Assembly: GCA_964019165.1 (NCBI GenBank)
Contig: OZ025283.1
Coordinates: 13,456,711-13,520,710, forward strand
Length of the DNA: 64,000 nt
From: Mastigias papua
Taxonomy: Eukaryota; Cnidaria; Scyphozoa; Rhizostomeae; Mastigiidae
Reading direction: 5' to 3'
Positions 37,060 through 49,528 of this stretch are shown here, piece after piece; the first letter of the stretch is position 1; every line of letters starts with the position of its first letter. The position numbers and the translations under genes were made by a program. The notes under the pieces are model-generated. The model was not told the origin of the DNA and searched no databases. It worked only from the letters and a program-made list of their open reading frames with translations.

Positions 37060-37690
37060 TTTTTTCTATCGGTCAATGGAGCATGGAACAACCATTGATG
37101 AATTGGGTACCTGAATAAGAAGGCCATCTCCAGACATCATATGAGCTAAAGACACTCAGTTGGAATTCTCTTCACTCTGTCAAGGGAGCTTGGAGCAACC
37201 ATCGTTGATGTTGGCTATCTGACCAAGAAGACCATCTCAAGACAGTATGAACTACAGTCTCTCTGATGAACTTTCTTCACTCTGTCAAAGCAGTATCATT
37301 GAACCATTATCGATTGTAGCACACGATGGAGTGGTTAATCTCCATACCTCATATGAGCTAAAGACACTCAGTTGGAGTTCTCTTCACTCTATTAACGTAG
37401 CTTGGAGTCTCCGTCGTTGATGTTTGCTATTTGAATGAGGAGACCGTCTCAGGACCTTATTCGCTCAAAGCACTCTCTGAGACACATTCTTAACTCTCTC
37501 AACGTAGCATGGATTTTTCAATTCTCTGACAAGGAAGACCATCTCAAGACCTCGTACAAACTAAAGATTCTGTGATAAAATCTCTTCACTCTGTCAAAGG
37601 AGTATACGTCAACCTCGACGTTTTTAGCCATCCAACTGTGAGGAGCACTTCAATACTTCATGTGAGATGACAATACTCTGAAGGTCTATT
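37060..37690 (+). repeat. Degenerate tandem repeat of about 106 bp, six copies
   Basis: A block resembling TTCACTCTGTCAA, then GTAGCTTGGAG, CGTTGATG, GACCATCTCAAGAC and ATGAGCTAAAG recurs. Its anchor lies near 37064, 37171, 37276, 37383, 37490 and 37585, spaced 107, 105, 107, 107 and 95 bp. Copies are strongly diverged. It shows no sequence similarity to the 107-bp satellite despite the near-equal period. It fills the rest of cargo 2 up to the conserved right end. Confidence 0.8.
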
Positions 37691-37692
37691 CT

Positions 37693-37970
37693 CGAGAGGT
37701 TGCCATTTGTACCCATGGCAACGAAACTGTTAAATACTATATGTACATTCTGTCTCTCATACAGGGCATAAACGTCTTAAGCCCTACTCAATTGCTGATA
37801 TGCATTTGACTTATGTTACAGTGAGATTCACAATTGCGTTTATTATGAATACAACGATACGACCCAATTTACTGCCAACCCATTAGCATCTTTGTCTAGT
37901 TCCTTAATCCCGTTATCTCATTCGTATTGCTATTTCAATATTATTATGCACAGGAGCCTAGAGGCGTTAA
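37693..37970 (+). repeat. Right terminal direct repeat of element 2 (278 bp)
   Basis: This is the second copy of 34438-34715, ending GAGGCGTTAA at the satellite junction. The 101-codon open frame that begins here (37892) merely runs from the element end into the satellite and is not a gene. Confidence 0.93.
37699..37722. other. Subterminal hairpin at the inner edge of the right end, element 2
   Basis: This is the second copy of the 8-bp stem (GTTGCCAT, ATGGCAAC) with loop TTGTACCC, preserved exactly. Confidence 0.85.
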
Positions 37971-40900
37971 ACCAAGGTTATAGCCTTACTTTTTGGCCAA
38001 AAATGCCTCATTTTCATCACTTTTCAATCTGCAATCAAAATCAATCAATTTCAATTTTGGTCATTTTTCGGCAAAATACCAAGGTTATAGCCTTACTTTT
38101 TGGCCAAAAATGCCTCATTTCCATCACTTTTCAATCTGCAATCAAAATCAATCAATTTCAATTTTGGTCATTTGTCGGCAAAATACCAATGTTATAGCCT
38201 TACTTTTTGGCCAAAAATGCCTCATTTTCATCACTTTTCAATCTGCAATCAAAATCAATCAATTTCAATTTTGGTCATTTTTCGGCAAAATACCAAGGTT
38301 ATAGCCTTACTTTTTGGCCAAAAATGCCTCATTTTCATCACTTTTCAATCTGCAATCAAAATCAATCAATTTCAATTTTGGTCATTTTTCGGCAAAATAC
38401 CAAGGTTATAGCCTTACTTTTTGGCCAAAAATGCCTCATTTTCATCACTTTTCAATCTGCAATCACAGTTAATAGATTTCAATTGTGGTCATTTGTCGGC
38501 AAAATACCAAGGTTATAGCCTTACTTCTTGGCCAAACATGCCTCATTTTCATCACTTTTCAATCTGCAATCAAAATCAATCAATGTCAAGTTTGGTCATT
38601 TTTCGGCAAAATACCAAGGTTATAGCCTGACTTTTTGGCCAAAAATTCCTCATTTTCATCACTTTTCAATCTGCAATCAAAATCAATCAATTTCAATTTT
38701 GGTCATTTTTCGGCAAAATACCAAGGTTATAGCCTTACTTTTTGGCCAAAATTTCCTCATTTTCATCACTTTTCAATCTGCAATCAAAATCAATCAATTT
38801 TAATTTTGGTCATTTTTCGGCAAAATACCAAGGTTATAGCCTTACTTTTTGGCCAAATATGCCTCATTTTCATCACTTTTCAATCTGCAATCAAAATCAA
38901 TCAATTTCAATTTTGGTCATTTTTCGGCAACATACCAAGGTTATAGCCTGACTTTTTGGCCAACAATGCCTCATGTTGATCACTTTTCAATCTGCAATCA
39001 AAATCAATCAATTTCAATTTTGGTCATTTTTCGGCAACATACCAAGGTTATAGCCTGACTTTTTGGCCAACAATGCCTCATGTTGATCACTTTTCAATCT
39101 GCAATCAAAATCAATCAATTTCAATTTTGGTCATTTGTCGGCAAAATACCAAGGTTATAGCCTGACTTTTTGGCCAAAAAGTCCTCATGTTCATCACTTT
39201 TCAATCTGCAATCAAAATCAATCAATTTCAATTTTGGTCATTTTGCGGCAAAATACCAAGGTTATAGCCTTACTTTTTGGCCAAAAATTCCTCATTTTCA
39301 TCACTTTTCAATCTGCAATCAAAATCAATCAATTTCAATTTTGGTCATTTTTCGGCAAAATACCAAGGTTATAGCCTTACTTTTTGGCCAAAAATGCCTC
39401 ATTTCCATCACTTTTCAATCTGCAATCAAAATCAATCAATTTCAATTTTGGTCATTTGTCGGCAAAATACCAATGTTATAGCCTTACTTTTTGGCCAAAA
39501 ATGCCTCATTTTCATCACTTTTCAATCTGCAATCAAAATCAATCAATTTCAATTTTGGTCATTTTTCGGCAAAATACCAAGGTTATAGCCTTACTTTTTG
39601 GCCAAAAATGCCTCATTTTCATCACTTTTCAATCTGCAATCAAAATCAATCAATTTCAATTTTGGTCATTTTTCGGCAAAATACCAAGGTTATAGCCTTA
39701 CTTTTTGGCCAAAAATGCCTCATTTTCATCACTTTTCAATCTGCAATCACAGTTAATAGATTTCAATTGTGGTCATTTGTCGGCAAAATACCAAGGTTAT
39801 AGCCTTACTTCTTGGCCAAACATGCCTCATGTTCATCACTTTTCAATCTGCAATCAAAATCAATCAATGTCAAGTTTGGTCATTTTTCGGCAAAATACCA
39901 AGGTTATAGCCTGACTTTTTGGCCAAAAATTCCTCATTTTCATCACTTTTCAATCTGCAATCAAAATCAATCAATTTCAATTTTGGTCATTTTTCGGCAA
40001 AATACCAAGGTTATAGCCTTACTTTTTGGCCAAAATTTCCTCATTTTCATCACTTTTCAATCTGCAATCAAAATCAATCAATTTCAATTTTGGTCATTTT
40101 TCGGCAAAATACCAAGGTTATAGCCTTACTTTTTGGCCAAAAATGCCTCATTTCCATCACTTTTCAATCTGCAATCAAAATCAATCAATTTCAATTTTGG
40201 TCATTTGTCGGCAAAATACCAATGTTATAGCCTTACTTTTTGGCCAAAAATGCCTCATTTTCATCACTTTTCAATCTGCAATCAAAATCAATCAATTTCA
40301 ATTTTGGTCATTTTTCGGCAAAATACCAAGGTTATAGCCTTACTTTTTGGCCAAACATGCCTCGTGTTCATCACATTTCAATCTGCAATCAAAATCAATC
40401 AATTTCAATTTTGGTCATTTTTCGGCAAAATACCAAGGTTATAGCCTTACTTTTTGGCCAAAAATGCCTCATTTTCATCACTTTTCAATCTGCAATCAAA
40501 ATCAATCAATTTTAATTTTGGTCATATTTCGGCAAAATACCAAGGTTATAGCCTTACTTTTTGGCCAAAAATGCCTCATTTTCATCACTTTTCAATCTGC
40601 AATCAAAATCAATCAATTTCAATTTTGGTCATTTTTCGGCAAAATACCAAGGTTATAGCCCTACTTTTTGGCCAAACATGCCTCATTTTCATCACTTTTC
40701 AATCTGCAATCAAAATCAATCAACTTCACTTTTGGTCATTTTTCGGCAAAATACCAAGGTTATAGCCTTACTTCTTGGCCAAACATGCCTCATTTTCATC
40801 ACTTTTCAATCTGCAATCAAAATCAATCAATTTCAATTTTGGTCATTTTTCGGCAAAATACCAAGGTTATAGCCTTACTTTTTGGCCAAAAATGCCTCAT

Positions 40901-43770
40901 TTTCATCACTTTTCAATCTGCAATCAAAATCAATCAATTTCAATTTTGGTCATTTTTCGGCAAAATACCAAGGTTATAGCCTTACTTTTTGGCCAAATAT
41001 GCCTCAGTTTCATCACTTTTCAATCTGCAATCACAGTTAATAGATTTCAATTTTGGTCATTTTTCGGCAAAATACCAAGGTTATAGCCTTACTTCTTGGC
41101 CAAACATGCCTCATTTTCATCACTTTTCAATCTGCAATCAAAATCAATCAAGTTCAATTTTGGTCATTTTTCGGCAAAATACCAAGGTTATAGCCTTACT
41201 TTTTGGCCAAAAATGCCTCATTTTCATCACTTTTCAATCTGCAATCAAAATCAATCAATTTCAATTTTGGTCATTTGTCGGCAAAATACCAAGGTTATAG
41301 CCTTACTTTTTGGCCAAATATGCCTCAGTTTCATCACTTTTCAATCTGCAATCACAGTTAATAGATTTCAATTTTGGTCATTTTTCGGCAAAATACCAAG
41401 GTTATAGCCTTACTTCTTGGCCAAACATGCCTCATTTTCATCACTTTTCAATCTGCAATCAAAATCAATCAATTTCAATTTTGGTCATTTTTCGGCAAAA
41501 TACCAAGGTTATAGCCTTACTTTTTGGCCAAAAATGCCTCATTTCCATCACTTTTCAATCTGCAATCAAAATCAATCAATTTCAATTTTGGTCATTTGTC
41601 GGCAAAATACCAATGTTATAGCCTTACTTTTTGGCCAAAAATGCCTCATTTTCATCACTTTTCAATCTGCAATCAAAATCAATCAATTTCAATTTTGGTC
41701 ATTTTTCGGCAAAATACCAAGGTTATAGCCTTACTTTTTGGCCAAAAATGCCTCATTTTCATCACTTTTCAATCTGCAATCAAAATCAATCAATTTCAAT
41801 TTTGGTCATTTTTCGGCAAAATACCAAGGTTATAGCCTTACTTTTTGGCCAAAAATGCCTCATTTTCATCACTTTTCAATCTGCAATCACAGTTAATAGA
41901 TTTCAATTGTGGTCATTTGTCGGCAAAATACCAAGGTTATAGCCTTACTTCTTGGCCAAACATGCCTCATTTTCATCACTTTTCAATCTGCAATCAAAAT
42001 CAATCAATGTCAAGTTTGGTCATTTTTCGGCAAAATACCAAGGTTATAGCCTGACTTTTTGGCCAAAAATTCCTCATTTTCATCACTTTTCAATCTGCAA
42101 TCAAAATCAATCAATTTCAATTTTGGTCATTTTTCGGCAAAATACCAAGGTTATAGCCTTACTTTTTGGCCAAAATTTCCTCATTTTCATCACTTTTCAA
42201 TCTGCAATCAAAATCAATCAATTTTAATTTTGGTCATTTTTCGGCAAAATACCAAGGTTATAGCCTTACTTTTTGGCCAAATATGCCTCATTTTCATCAC
42301 TTTTCAATCTGCAATCAAAATCAATCAATTTCAATTTTGGTCATTTTTCGGCAACATACCAAGGTTATAGCCTGACTTTTTGGCCAACAATGCCTCATGT
42401 TGATCACTTTTCAATCTGCAATCAAAATCAATCAATTTCAATTTTGGTCATTTTTCGGCAACATACCAAGGTTATAGCCTGACTTTTTGGCCAACAATGC
42501 CTCATGTTGATCACTTTTCAATCTGCAATCAAAATCAATCAATTTCAATTTTGGTCATTTGTCGGCAAAATACCAAGGTTATAGCCTGACTTTTTGGCCA
42601 AAAAGTCCTCATGTTCATCACTTTTCAATCTGCAATCAAAATCAATCAATTTCAATTTTGGTCATTTTGCGGCAAAATACCAAGGTTATAGCCTTACTTT
42701 TTGGCCAAAAATTCCTCATTTTCATCACTTTTCAATCTGCAATCACAGTTAATAGATTTCAATTGTGGTCATTTGTCGGCAAAATACCAAGGTTATAGCC
42801 TTACTTCTTGGCCAAACATGCCTCATTTTCATCACTTTTCAATCTGCAATCAAAATCAATCAATGTCAAGTTTGGTCATTTTTCGGCAAAATACCAAGGT
42901 TATAGCCTGACTTTTTGGCCAAAAATTCCTCATTTTCATCACTTTTCAATCTGCAATCAAAATCAATCAATTTCAATTTTGGTCATTTTTCGGCAAAATA
43001 CCAAGGTTATAGCCTTACTTTTTGGCCAAAATTTCCTCATTTTCATCACTTTTCAATCTGCAATCAAAATCAATCAATTTCAATTTTGGTCATTTTTCGG
43101 CAAAATACCAAGGTTATAGCCTTACTTTTTGGCCAAAAATGCCTCATTTCCATCACTTTTCAATCTGCAATCAAAATCAATCAATTTCAATTTTGGTCAT
43201 TTGTCGGCAAAATACCAATGTTATAGCCTTACTTTTTGGCCAAAAATGCCTCATTTTCATCACTTTTCAATCTGCAATCAAAATCAATCAATTTCAATTT
43301 TGGTCATTTTTCGGCAAAATACCAAGGTTATAGCCTTACTTTTTGGCCAAACATGCCTCGTGTTCATCACATTTCAATCTGCAATCAAAATCAATCAATT
43401 TCAATTTTGGTCATTTTTCGGCAAAATACCAAGGTTATAGCCTTACTTTTTGGCCAAAATTTCCTCATTTTCATCACTTTTCAATCTGCAATCAAAATCA
43501 ATCAATTTCAATTTTGGTCATTTTTCGGCAAAATACCAAGGTTATAGCCTTACTTTTTGGCCAAAAATGCCTCATTTCCATCACTTTTCAATCTGCAATC
43601 AAAATCAATCAATTTCAATTTTGGTCATTTGTCGGCAAAATACCAATGTTATAGCCTTACTTTTTGGCCAAAAATGCCTCGTGTTCATCACATTTCAATC
43701 TGCAATCAAAATCAATCAATTTCAATTTTGGTCATTTTTCGGCAAAATACCAAGGTTATAGCCTTTCTTT
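37971..43770 (+). repeat. 107-bp satellite, second copy of domain C with an embedded D/E-type patch
   Basis: The array resumes at ACCAAGG in perfect monomer phase. The AAAAAGTCCTCATG marker monomer recurs near 39172 and 42596, 3424 bp (32 monomers) apart. Variant order follows domain C of the left array: 38100-39700 matches 20792-22290 and 24965-25390, and 39812-40440 matches 25393-26025. Around 40454-41523 there is a patch of D- and E-type monomers (TTTTGGTCATATTTCGG, CACAGTTAATAG with AATATGCCTCAG), after which C-type monomers resume at 41524. This is a mosaic made by exchange between domains. Confidence 0.93.
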
Positions 43771-46700
43771 TTGGCCACAAATGCCTCATTTTCATCACTT
43801 TTCAATCTGCAATCAAAATCAATCAATTTCAATTTTGGTCATTTTTCGGCAAAATACCAAGGTTATAGCCTGACTTTTTGGCCAAAAATTCCTCATTTTC
43901 ATCACTTTTCAATCTGCAATCAAAATCAATCAATTTCAATTTTGGTCATTTTTCGGCAAAATACCAAGGTTATAGCCTTACTTTTTGGCCAAAAATGCCT
44001 CATTTTCATCACTTTTCAATCTGCAATCAAAATCAATCAAGTTCAATTTTGGTCATTTTTCGGCAAAATACCAAGGTTATAGCCTTACTTTTTGGCCAAA
44101 AATGCCTCATTTTCATCACTTTTCAATCTGCAATCAAAATCAATCAATTTTAATTTTGGTCATATTTCGGCAAAATACCAAGGTTATAGCCTTACTTTTT
44201 GGCCAAAAATGCCTCATTTTCATCACTTTTCAATCTGCAATCAAAATCAATCAATTTCAATTTTGGGTCATTTTTCGGCAAAATACCAAGGTTATAGCCT
44301 TACTTTTTGGCCAAAAATGCCTCATTTTCATCACTTTTCAATCTGCAATCAAAATCAATCAATTTCAATTTTGGTCATTTTTCGGCAAAATACCAAGGTT
44401 ATAGCCTTACTTTTTGGCCAAAAATGCCTCATTTTCATCACTTTTCAATCTGCAATCAAAATCAATCAATTTCAATTTTGGTCATTTTTCGGCAAAGTAC
44501 CAAGGTTATAGCCTTACTTTTTGGCCAAAAATGCCTCATTTTCATCACTTTTCAATCTGCAATCAAAATCAATCAATTTCAATTTTGGTCATTTTTTGGC
44601 AAAATACCAAGGTTATAGCCTTACTTTTTGGCCAAAAATGCCTCATTTTCATCACTTTTCAATCTGCAATCAAAATCAATGAAGTTCAATTTTGGTCATT
44701 TTTCGGCAAAATACCAAGGTTATAGCCCTACTTTTTGGCCAAACATGCCTCATTTTCATCACTTTTCAATCTGCAATCAAAATCAATCAACTTCACTTTT
44801 GGTCATTTTTCGGCAAAATACCAAGGTTATAGCCTTACTTTTTGGCCAAAAATGCCTCATTTTCATCACTTTTCAATCTGCAATCAAAATCAATCAATTT
44901 CAATTTTGGTCATTTTTCGGCAAAATACCAAGGTTATAGCCTTACTTTTTGGCCAAATATGCCTCAGTTTCATCACTTTTCAATCTGCAATCACAGTTAA
45001 TAGATTTCAATTTTGGTCATTTTTCGGCAAAATACCAAGGTTATAGCCTTACTTCTTGGCCAAACATGCCTCATTTTCATCACTTTTCAATCTGCAATCA
45101 AAATCAATCAAGTTCAATTTTGGTCATTTTTCGGCAAAATACCAAGGTTATAGCCTTACTTTTTGGCCAAAAATGCCTCATTTTCATCACTTTTCAATCT
45201 GCAATCAAAATCAATCAATTTCAATTTTGGTCATTTGTCGGCAAAATACCAAGGTTATAGCCTTACTTTTTGGCCAAATATGCCTCAGTTTCATCACTTT
45301 TCAATCTGCAATCACAGTTAATAGATTTCAATTTTGGTCATTTTTCGGCAAAATACCAAGGTTATAGCCTTACTTCTTGGCCAAACATGCCTCATTTTCA
45401 TCACTTTTCAATCTGCAATCAAAATCAATCAATTTCAATTTTGGTCATTTTTCGGCAAAATACCAAGGTTATAGCCTTACTTTTTGGCCACAAATGCCTC
45501 ATTTTCATCACTTTTCAATCTGCAATCAAAATCAATCAATTTCAATTTTGGTCATTTTTCGGCAAAATACCAAGGTTATAGCCTGACTTTTTGGCCAAAA
45601 AGTCCTCATTTTCATCACTGTTCAATCTGCAATCAAAATCAATCAATTTCAATTTTGGTCATTTTTCGGCAAAATACCAAGGTTATAGCCTTACGTTTTG
45701 GCCACAAATGCCTCATTTTCATCACTTTTCAATCTGCAATCAAAATCAATCAATTTCAATTTTGGTCATTTTTCGGCAAAATACCAAGGTTATAGCCTGA
45801 CTTTTTGGCCAAAAATTCCTCATTTTCATCACTTTTCAATCTGCAATCAAAATCAATCAATTTCAATTTTGGTCATTTTTCGGCAAAATACCAAGGTTAT
45901 AGCCTTACTTTTTGGCCACAAATGCCTCATTTTCATCACTTTTCAATCTGCAATCAAAATCAATCAATTTCAATTTTGGTCATTTTTCGGCAAAATACCA
46001 AGGTTATAGCCTGACTTTTTGGCCAAAAAGTCCTCATTTTCATCACTTTTCAATCTGCAATCAAAATCAATCAATGTCAATTTTGGTCATTTTTCGGCAA
46101 AATACCAAGGTTATAGCCTTACTTTTTGGCCAAATATGCCTCAGTTTCATCACTTTTCAATCTGCAATCACAGTTAATAGATTTCAATTTTGGTCATTTT
46201 TCGGCAAAATACCAAGGTTATAGCCTTACTTCTTGGCCAAACATGCCTCATTTTCATCACTTTTCAATCTGCAATCAAAATCAATCAAGTTCAATTTTGG
46301 TCATTTTTCGGCAAAATACCAAGGTTATAGCCTTACTTTTTGGCCAAAAATGCCTCATTTTCATCACTTTTCAATCTGCAATCAAAATCAATCAATTTCA
46401 ATTTTGGTCATTTGTCGGCAAAATACCAAGGTTATAGCCTTACTTTTTGGCCAAATATGCCTCAGTTTCATCACTTTTCAATCTGCAATCACAGTTAATA
46501 GATTTCAATTTTGGTCATTTTTCGGCAAAATACCAAGGTTATAGCCTTACTTCTTGGCCAAACATGCCTCATTTTCATCACTTTTCAATCTGCAATCAAA
46601 ATCAATCAATTTCAATTTTGGTCATTTTTCGGCAAAATACCAAGGTTATAGCCTTACTTTTTGGCCACAAATGCCTCATTTTCATCACTTTTCAATCTGC

Positions 46701-47630
46701 AATCAAAATCAATCAATTTCAATTTTGGTCATTTTTCGGCAAAATACCAAGGTTATAGCCTGACTTTTTGGCCAAAAAGTCCTCATTTTCATCACTGTTC
46801 AATCTGCAATCAAAATCAATCAATTTCAATTTTGGTCATTTTTCGGCAAAATACCAAGGTTATAGCCTTACGTTTTGGCCACAAATGCCTCATTTTCATC
46901 ACTTTTCAATCTACAATCAAAATCAATCAATTTCAATTTTGGTCATTTTTCGGCAAAATACCAAGGTTATAGCCTGACTTTTTGGCCAAAAATTCCTCAT
47001 TTTCATCACTTTTCAATCTGCAATCAAAATCAATCAATTTCAATTTTGGTCATTTTTCGGCAAAATACCAAGGTTATAGCCTTACTTTTTGGCCACAAAT
47101 GCCTCATTTTCATCACTTTTCAATCTGCAATCAAAATCAATCAATTTCAATTTTGGTCATTTTTCGGCAAAATACCAAGGTTATAGCCTGACTTTTTGGC
47201 CAAAAAGTCCTCATTTTCATCACTTTTCAATCTGCAATCAAAATCAATCAATGTCAATTTTGGTCATTTTTCGGCAAAATACCAAGGTTATAGCCTTACG
47301 TTTTGGCCACAAATGCCTCATTTTCATCACTTTTCAATCTGCAATCAAAATCAATCGATTTCAATTTTGGTCATTTTTCGGCAAAATACCAAGGTTATAG
47401 CCTGACTTTTTGGCCAAAAATTCCTCATTTTCATCACTTTTCAATCTGCAATCAAAATCAATCAATTTCAATTTTGGTCATTTGTCGGCAAAATACCAAG
47501 GTTATAGCCTTACTTTTTGGCCAAAAATTCCTCATTTTCATCACTTTTCAATCTGCAATCAAAATCAATCAATTTCAATTTTGGTCATTTTTCGGCAAAA
47601 TACCAAGGTTATAGCCTTACTTTTTCGCCA
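43771..47630 (+). repeat. 107-bp satellite, second copy of domain D (11-monomer higher-order repeat)
   Basis: A mixed lead-in (43771-44948) includes an E-type stretch carrying the extra-G monomer near 44265. The D markers follow at 44949 and 45270 and repeat at 46126 and 46447 (1177 bp, 11 monomers). From about 46126 to 49528 the block aligns to 28068-31470 at a constant offset of 18058 bp. Before that the offset is 18379 bp, three monomers more. Confidence 0.92.
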
Positions 47631-49528
47631 AAAATGCCTCATTTCCATCACTTTTCAATCTACAATCAAAATCAATCAATTTCAAGTTTGGTCATGTTTC
47701 GGCAAAATACCAAGGTTATAGCCTTACGTTTTGGCCAAATATGCCTCAGTTTCATCACTTTTCAATCTGCAATCAACATCAATCAATTTTAATTTTGGTC
47801 ATTTTTCGGCAAAATACCAAGGTTATAGCCTTACTTTTTGGCCAAAAATGCCTCATTTTCATCACTTTTCAATCTGCAATCAAAATCAATCAATTTCAAT
47901 TTTGGTCATTTTTCGGCAAAATACCAAGGTTATAGCCTTACTTTTTGGCCAAAAATGCCTCATTTTCATCACTTTTCAATCTGCAATCAAAATCAATCAA
48001 TTTCAATTTTGGTCATTTTTCGGCAAAATACCAAGGTTATAGCCTTACTTTTTGGCCAAAAATGCCTCATTTTCATCACTTTTCAATCTGCAATCAAAAT
48101 CAATCAATTTCAATTTTGGTCATTTTTCGGCAAAATACCAAGGTTATAGCCTTACTTTTTGGCCAAAAATGCCTCATTTTCATCACTTTTCAATCTGCAA
48201 TCAAAATCAATCAATTTCAATTTTGGTCATTTTTCGGCAAAATACCAAGGTTATAGCCTTACTTTTTGGCCAAAAATGCCTCATTTTCATTACTTTTCAA
48301 TCTGCAATCAAAATCAATCAATTTTAATTTTGGTCATATTTCGGCAAAATACCAAGGTTATAGCCTTACTTTTTGGCCAAAAATGCCTCATTTTCATCAC
48401 TTTTCAATCTGCAATCAAAATCAATCAATTTCAATTTTGGGTCATTTTTCGGCAAAATACCAAGGTTATAGCCTTACTTTTTGGCCAAAAATGCCTCATT
48501 TTCATCACTTTTCAATCTGCAATCAAAATCAATCAATTTCAATTTTGGTCATTTTTCGGCAAAATACCAAGGTTATAGCCTTACTTTTTGGCCAAAAATG
48601 CCTCATTTTCATCACTTTTCAATCTGCAATCAAAATCAATCAATTTCAATTTTGGTCATTTTTCGGCAAAGTACCAAGGTTATAGCCTTACTTTTTGGCC
48701 AAAAATGCCTCATTTTCATCACTTTTCAATCTGCAATCAAAATCAATCAATTTCAATTTTGGTCATTTTTCGGCAAAATACCAAGGTTATAGCCTTACGT
48801 TTTGGCCAAATATGCCTCAGTTTCATCACTTTTCAATCTGCAATCAACATCAATCAATTTTAATTTTGGTCATTTTTCGGCAAAATACCAAGGTTATAGC
48901 CTTACTTTTTGGCCAAAAATGCCTCATTTTCATCACTTTTCAATCTGCAATCAAAATCAATCAATTTCAATTTTGGTCATTTTTCGGCAAAATACCAAGG
49001 TTATAGCCTTACTTTTTGGCCAAAAATGCCTCATTTTCATCACTTTTCAATCTGCAATCAAAATCAATCAATTTCAATTTTGGTCATTTTTCGGCAAAAT
49101 ACCAAGGTTATAGCCTTACTTTTTGGCCAAAAATGCCTCATTTTCATCACTTTTCAATCTGCAATCAAAATCAATCAATTTCAATTTTGGTCATTTTTCG
49201 GCAAAATACCAAGGTTATAGCCTTACTTTTTGGCCAAAAATGCCTCATTTTCATCACTTTTCAATCTGCAATCAAAATCAATCAATTTCAATTTTGGTCA
49301 TTTTTCGGCAAAATACCAAGGTTATAGCCTTACTTTTTGGCCAAAAATGCCTCATTTTCATCACTTTTCAATCTGCAATCAAAATCAATCAATTTCAATT
49401 TTGGTCATTTGTCGGCAAAATACCAAGGTTATAGCCTTACTTTTTGGCCAAAAATGCCTCATTTTCATCACTTTACAATCTGCAATCAACATCAATCAAT
49501 TTCAATTTTGGTCATTTTTCGGCAAAAT
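47631..49528 (+). repeat. 107-bp satellite, second copy of domain E (10-monomer higher-order repeat)
   Basis: The same 1071-bp period as the left copy (47731 to 48802), with the same extra-G monomer near 48436 and the same terminal monomer (CACTTTACAATCTG with CAACATC near 49480). At 49528/49529 the satellite continues unbroken through the bases where the left copy is interrupted at 31470/31471. It therefore represents the unoccupied site. Confidence 0.94.

Larger units (their letters stand above)
34716..37970. mobile_element. Putative non-autonomous mobile element 2 (3255 bp, minisatellite cargo)
   Basis: It has the same 190-bp left and 278-bp right ends as element 1, abutting it head-to-tail. 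Its length differs by only 10 bp although the interior is unrelated. The right boundary GAGGCGTTAA is followed at once by satellite ACCAAGG, the base that would follow the GGCAAAAT left flank in an intact monomer. The cargo is a short unique stretch, a 76-bp tandem array and a decayed 106-bp array. No protein-coding gene is recognisable. As with element 1, the mobile nature rests on sharp shared ends and clean insertion, and the class is unknown. Confidence 0.6.

Noticed and set aside
37060..37690. The 106-bp repeat as a diverged form of the 107-bp satellite
   Set aside because: The periods are similar, but no shared motif (TTGGCC, CAATCAAAATC, GGTTATAGCC) is found in it.
31471..37970. LTR retrotransposon
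   Set aside because: The two outer termini differ from each other (190-bp left type versus 278-bp right type). No primer-binding site, polypurine tract, target duplication or gag-pol remnant is visible.
37961..37975. piggyBac-type TTAA insertion
   Set aside because: The right end finishes in TTAA, but the left junction reads AAAATTGGGAC without TTAA, and the ends do not form the expected inverted repeats.
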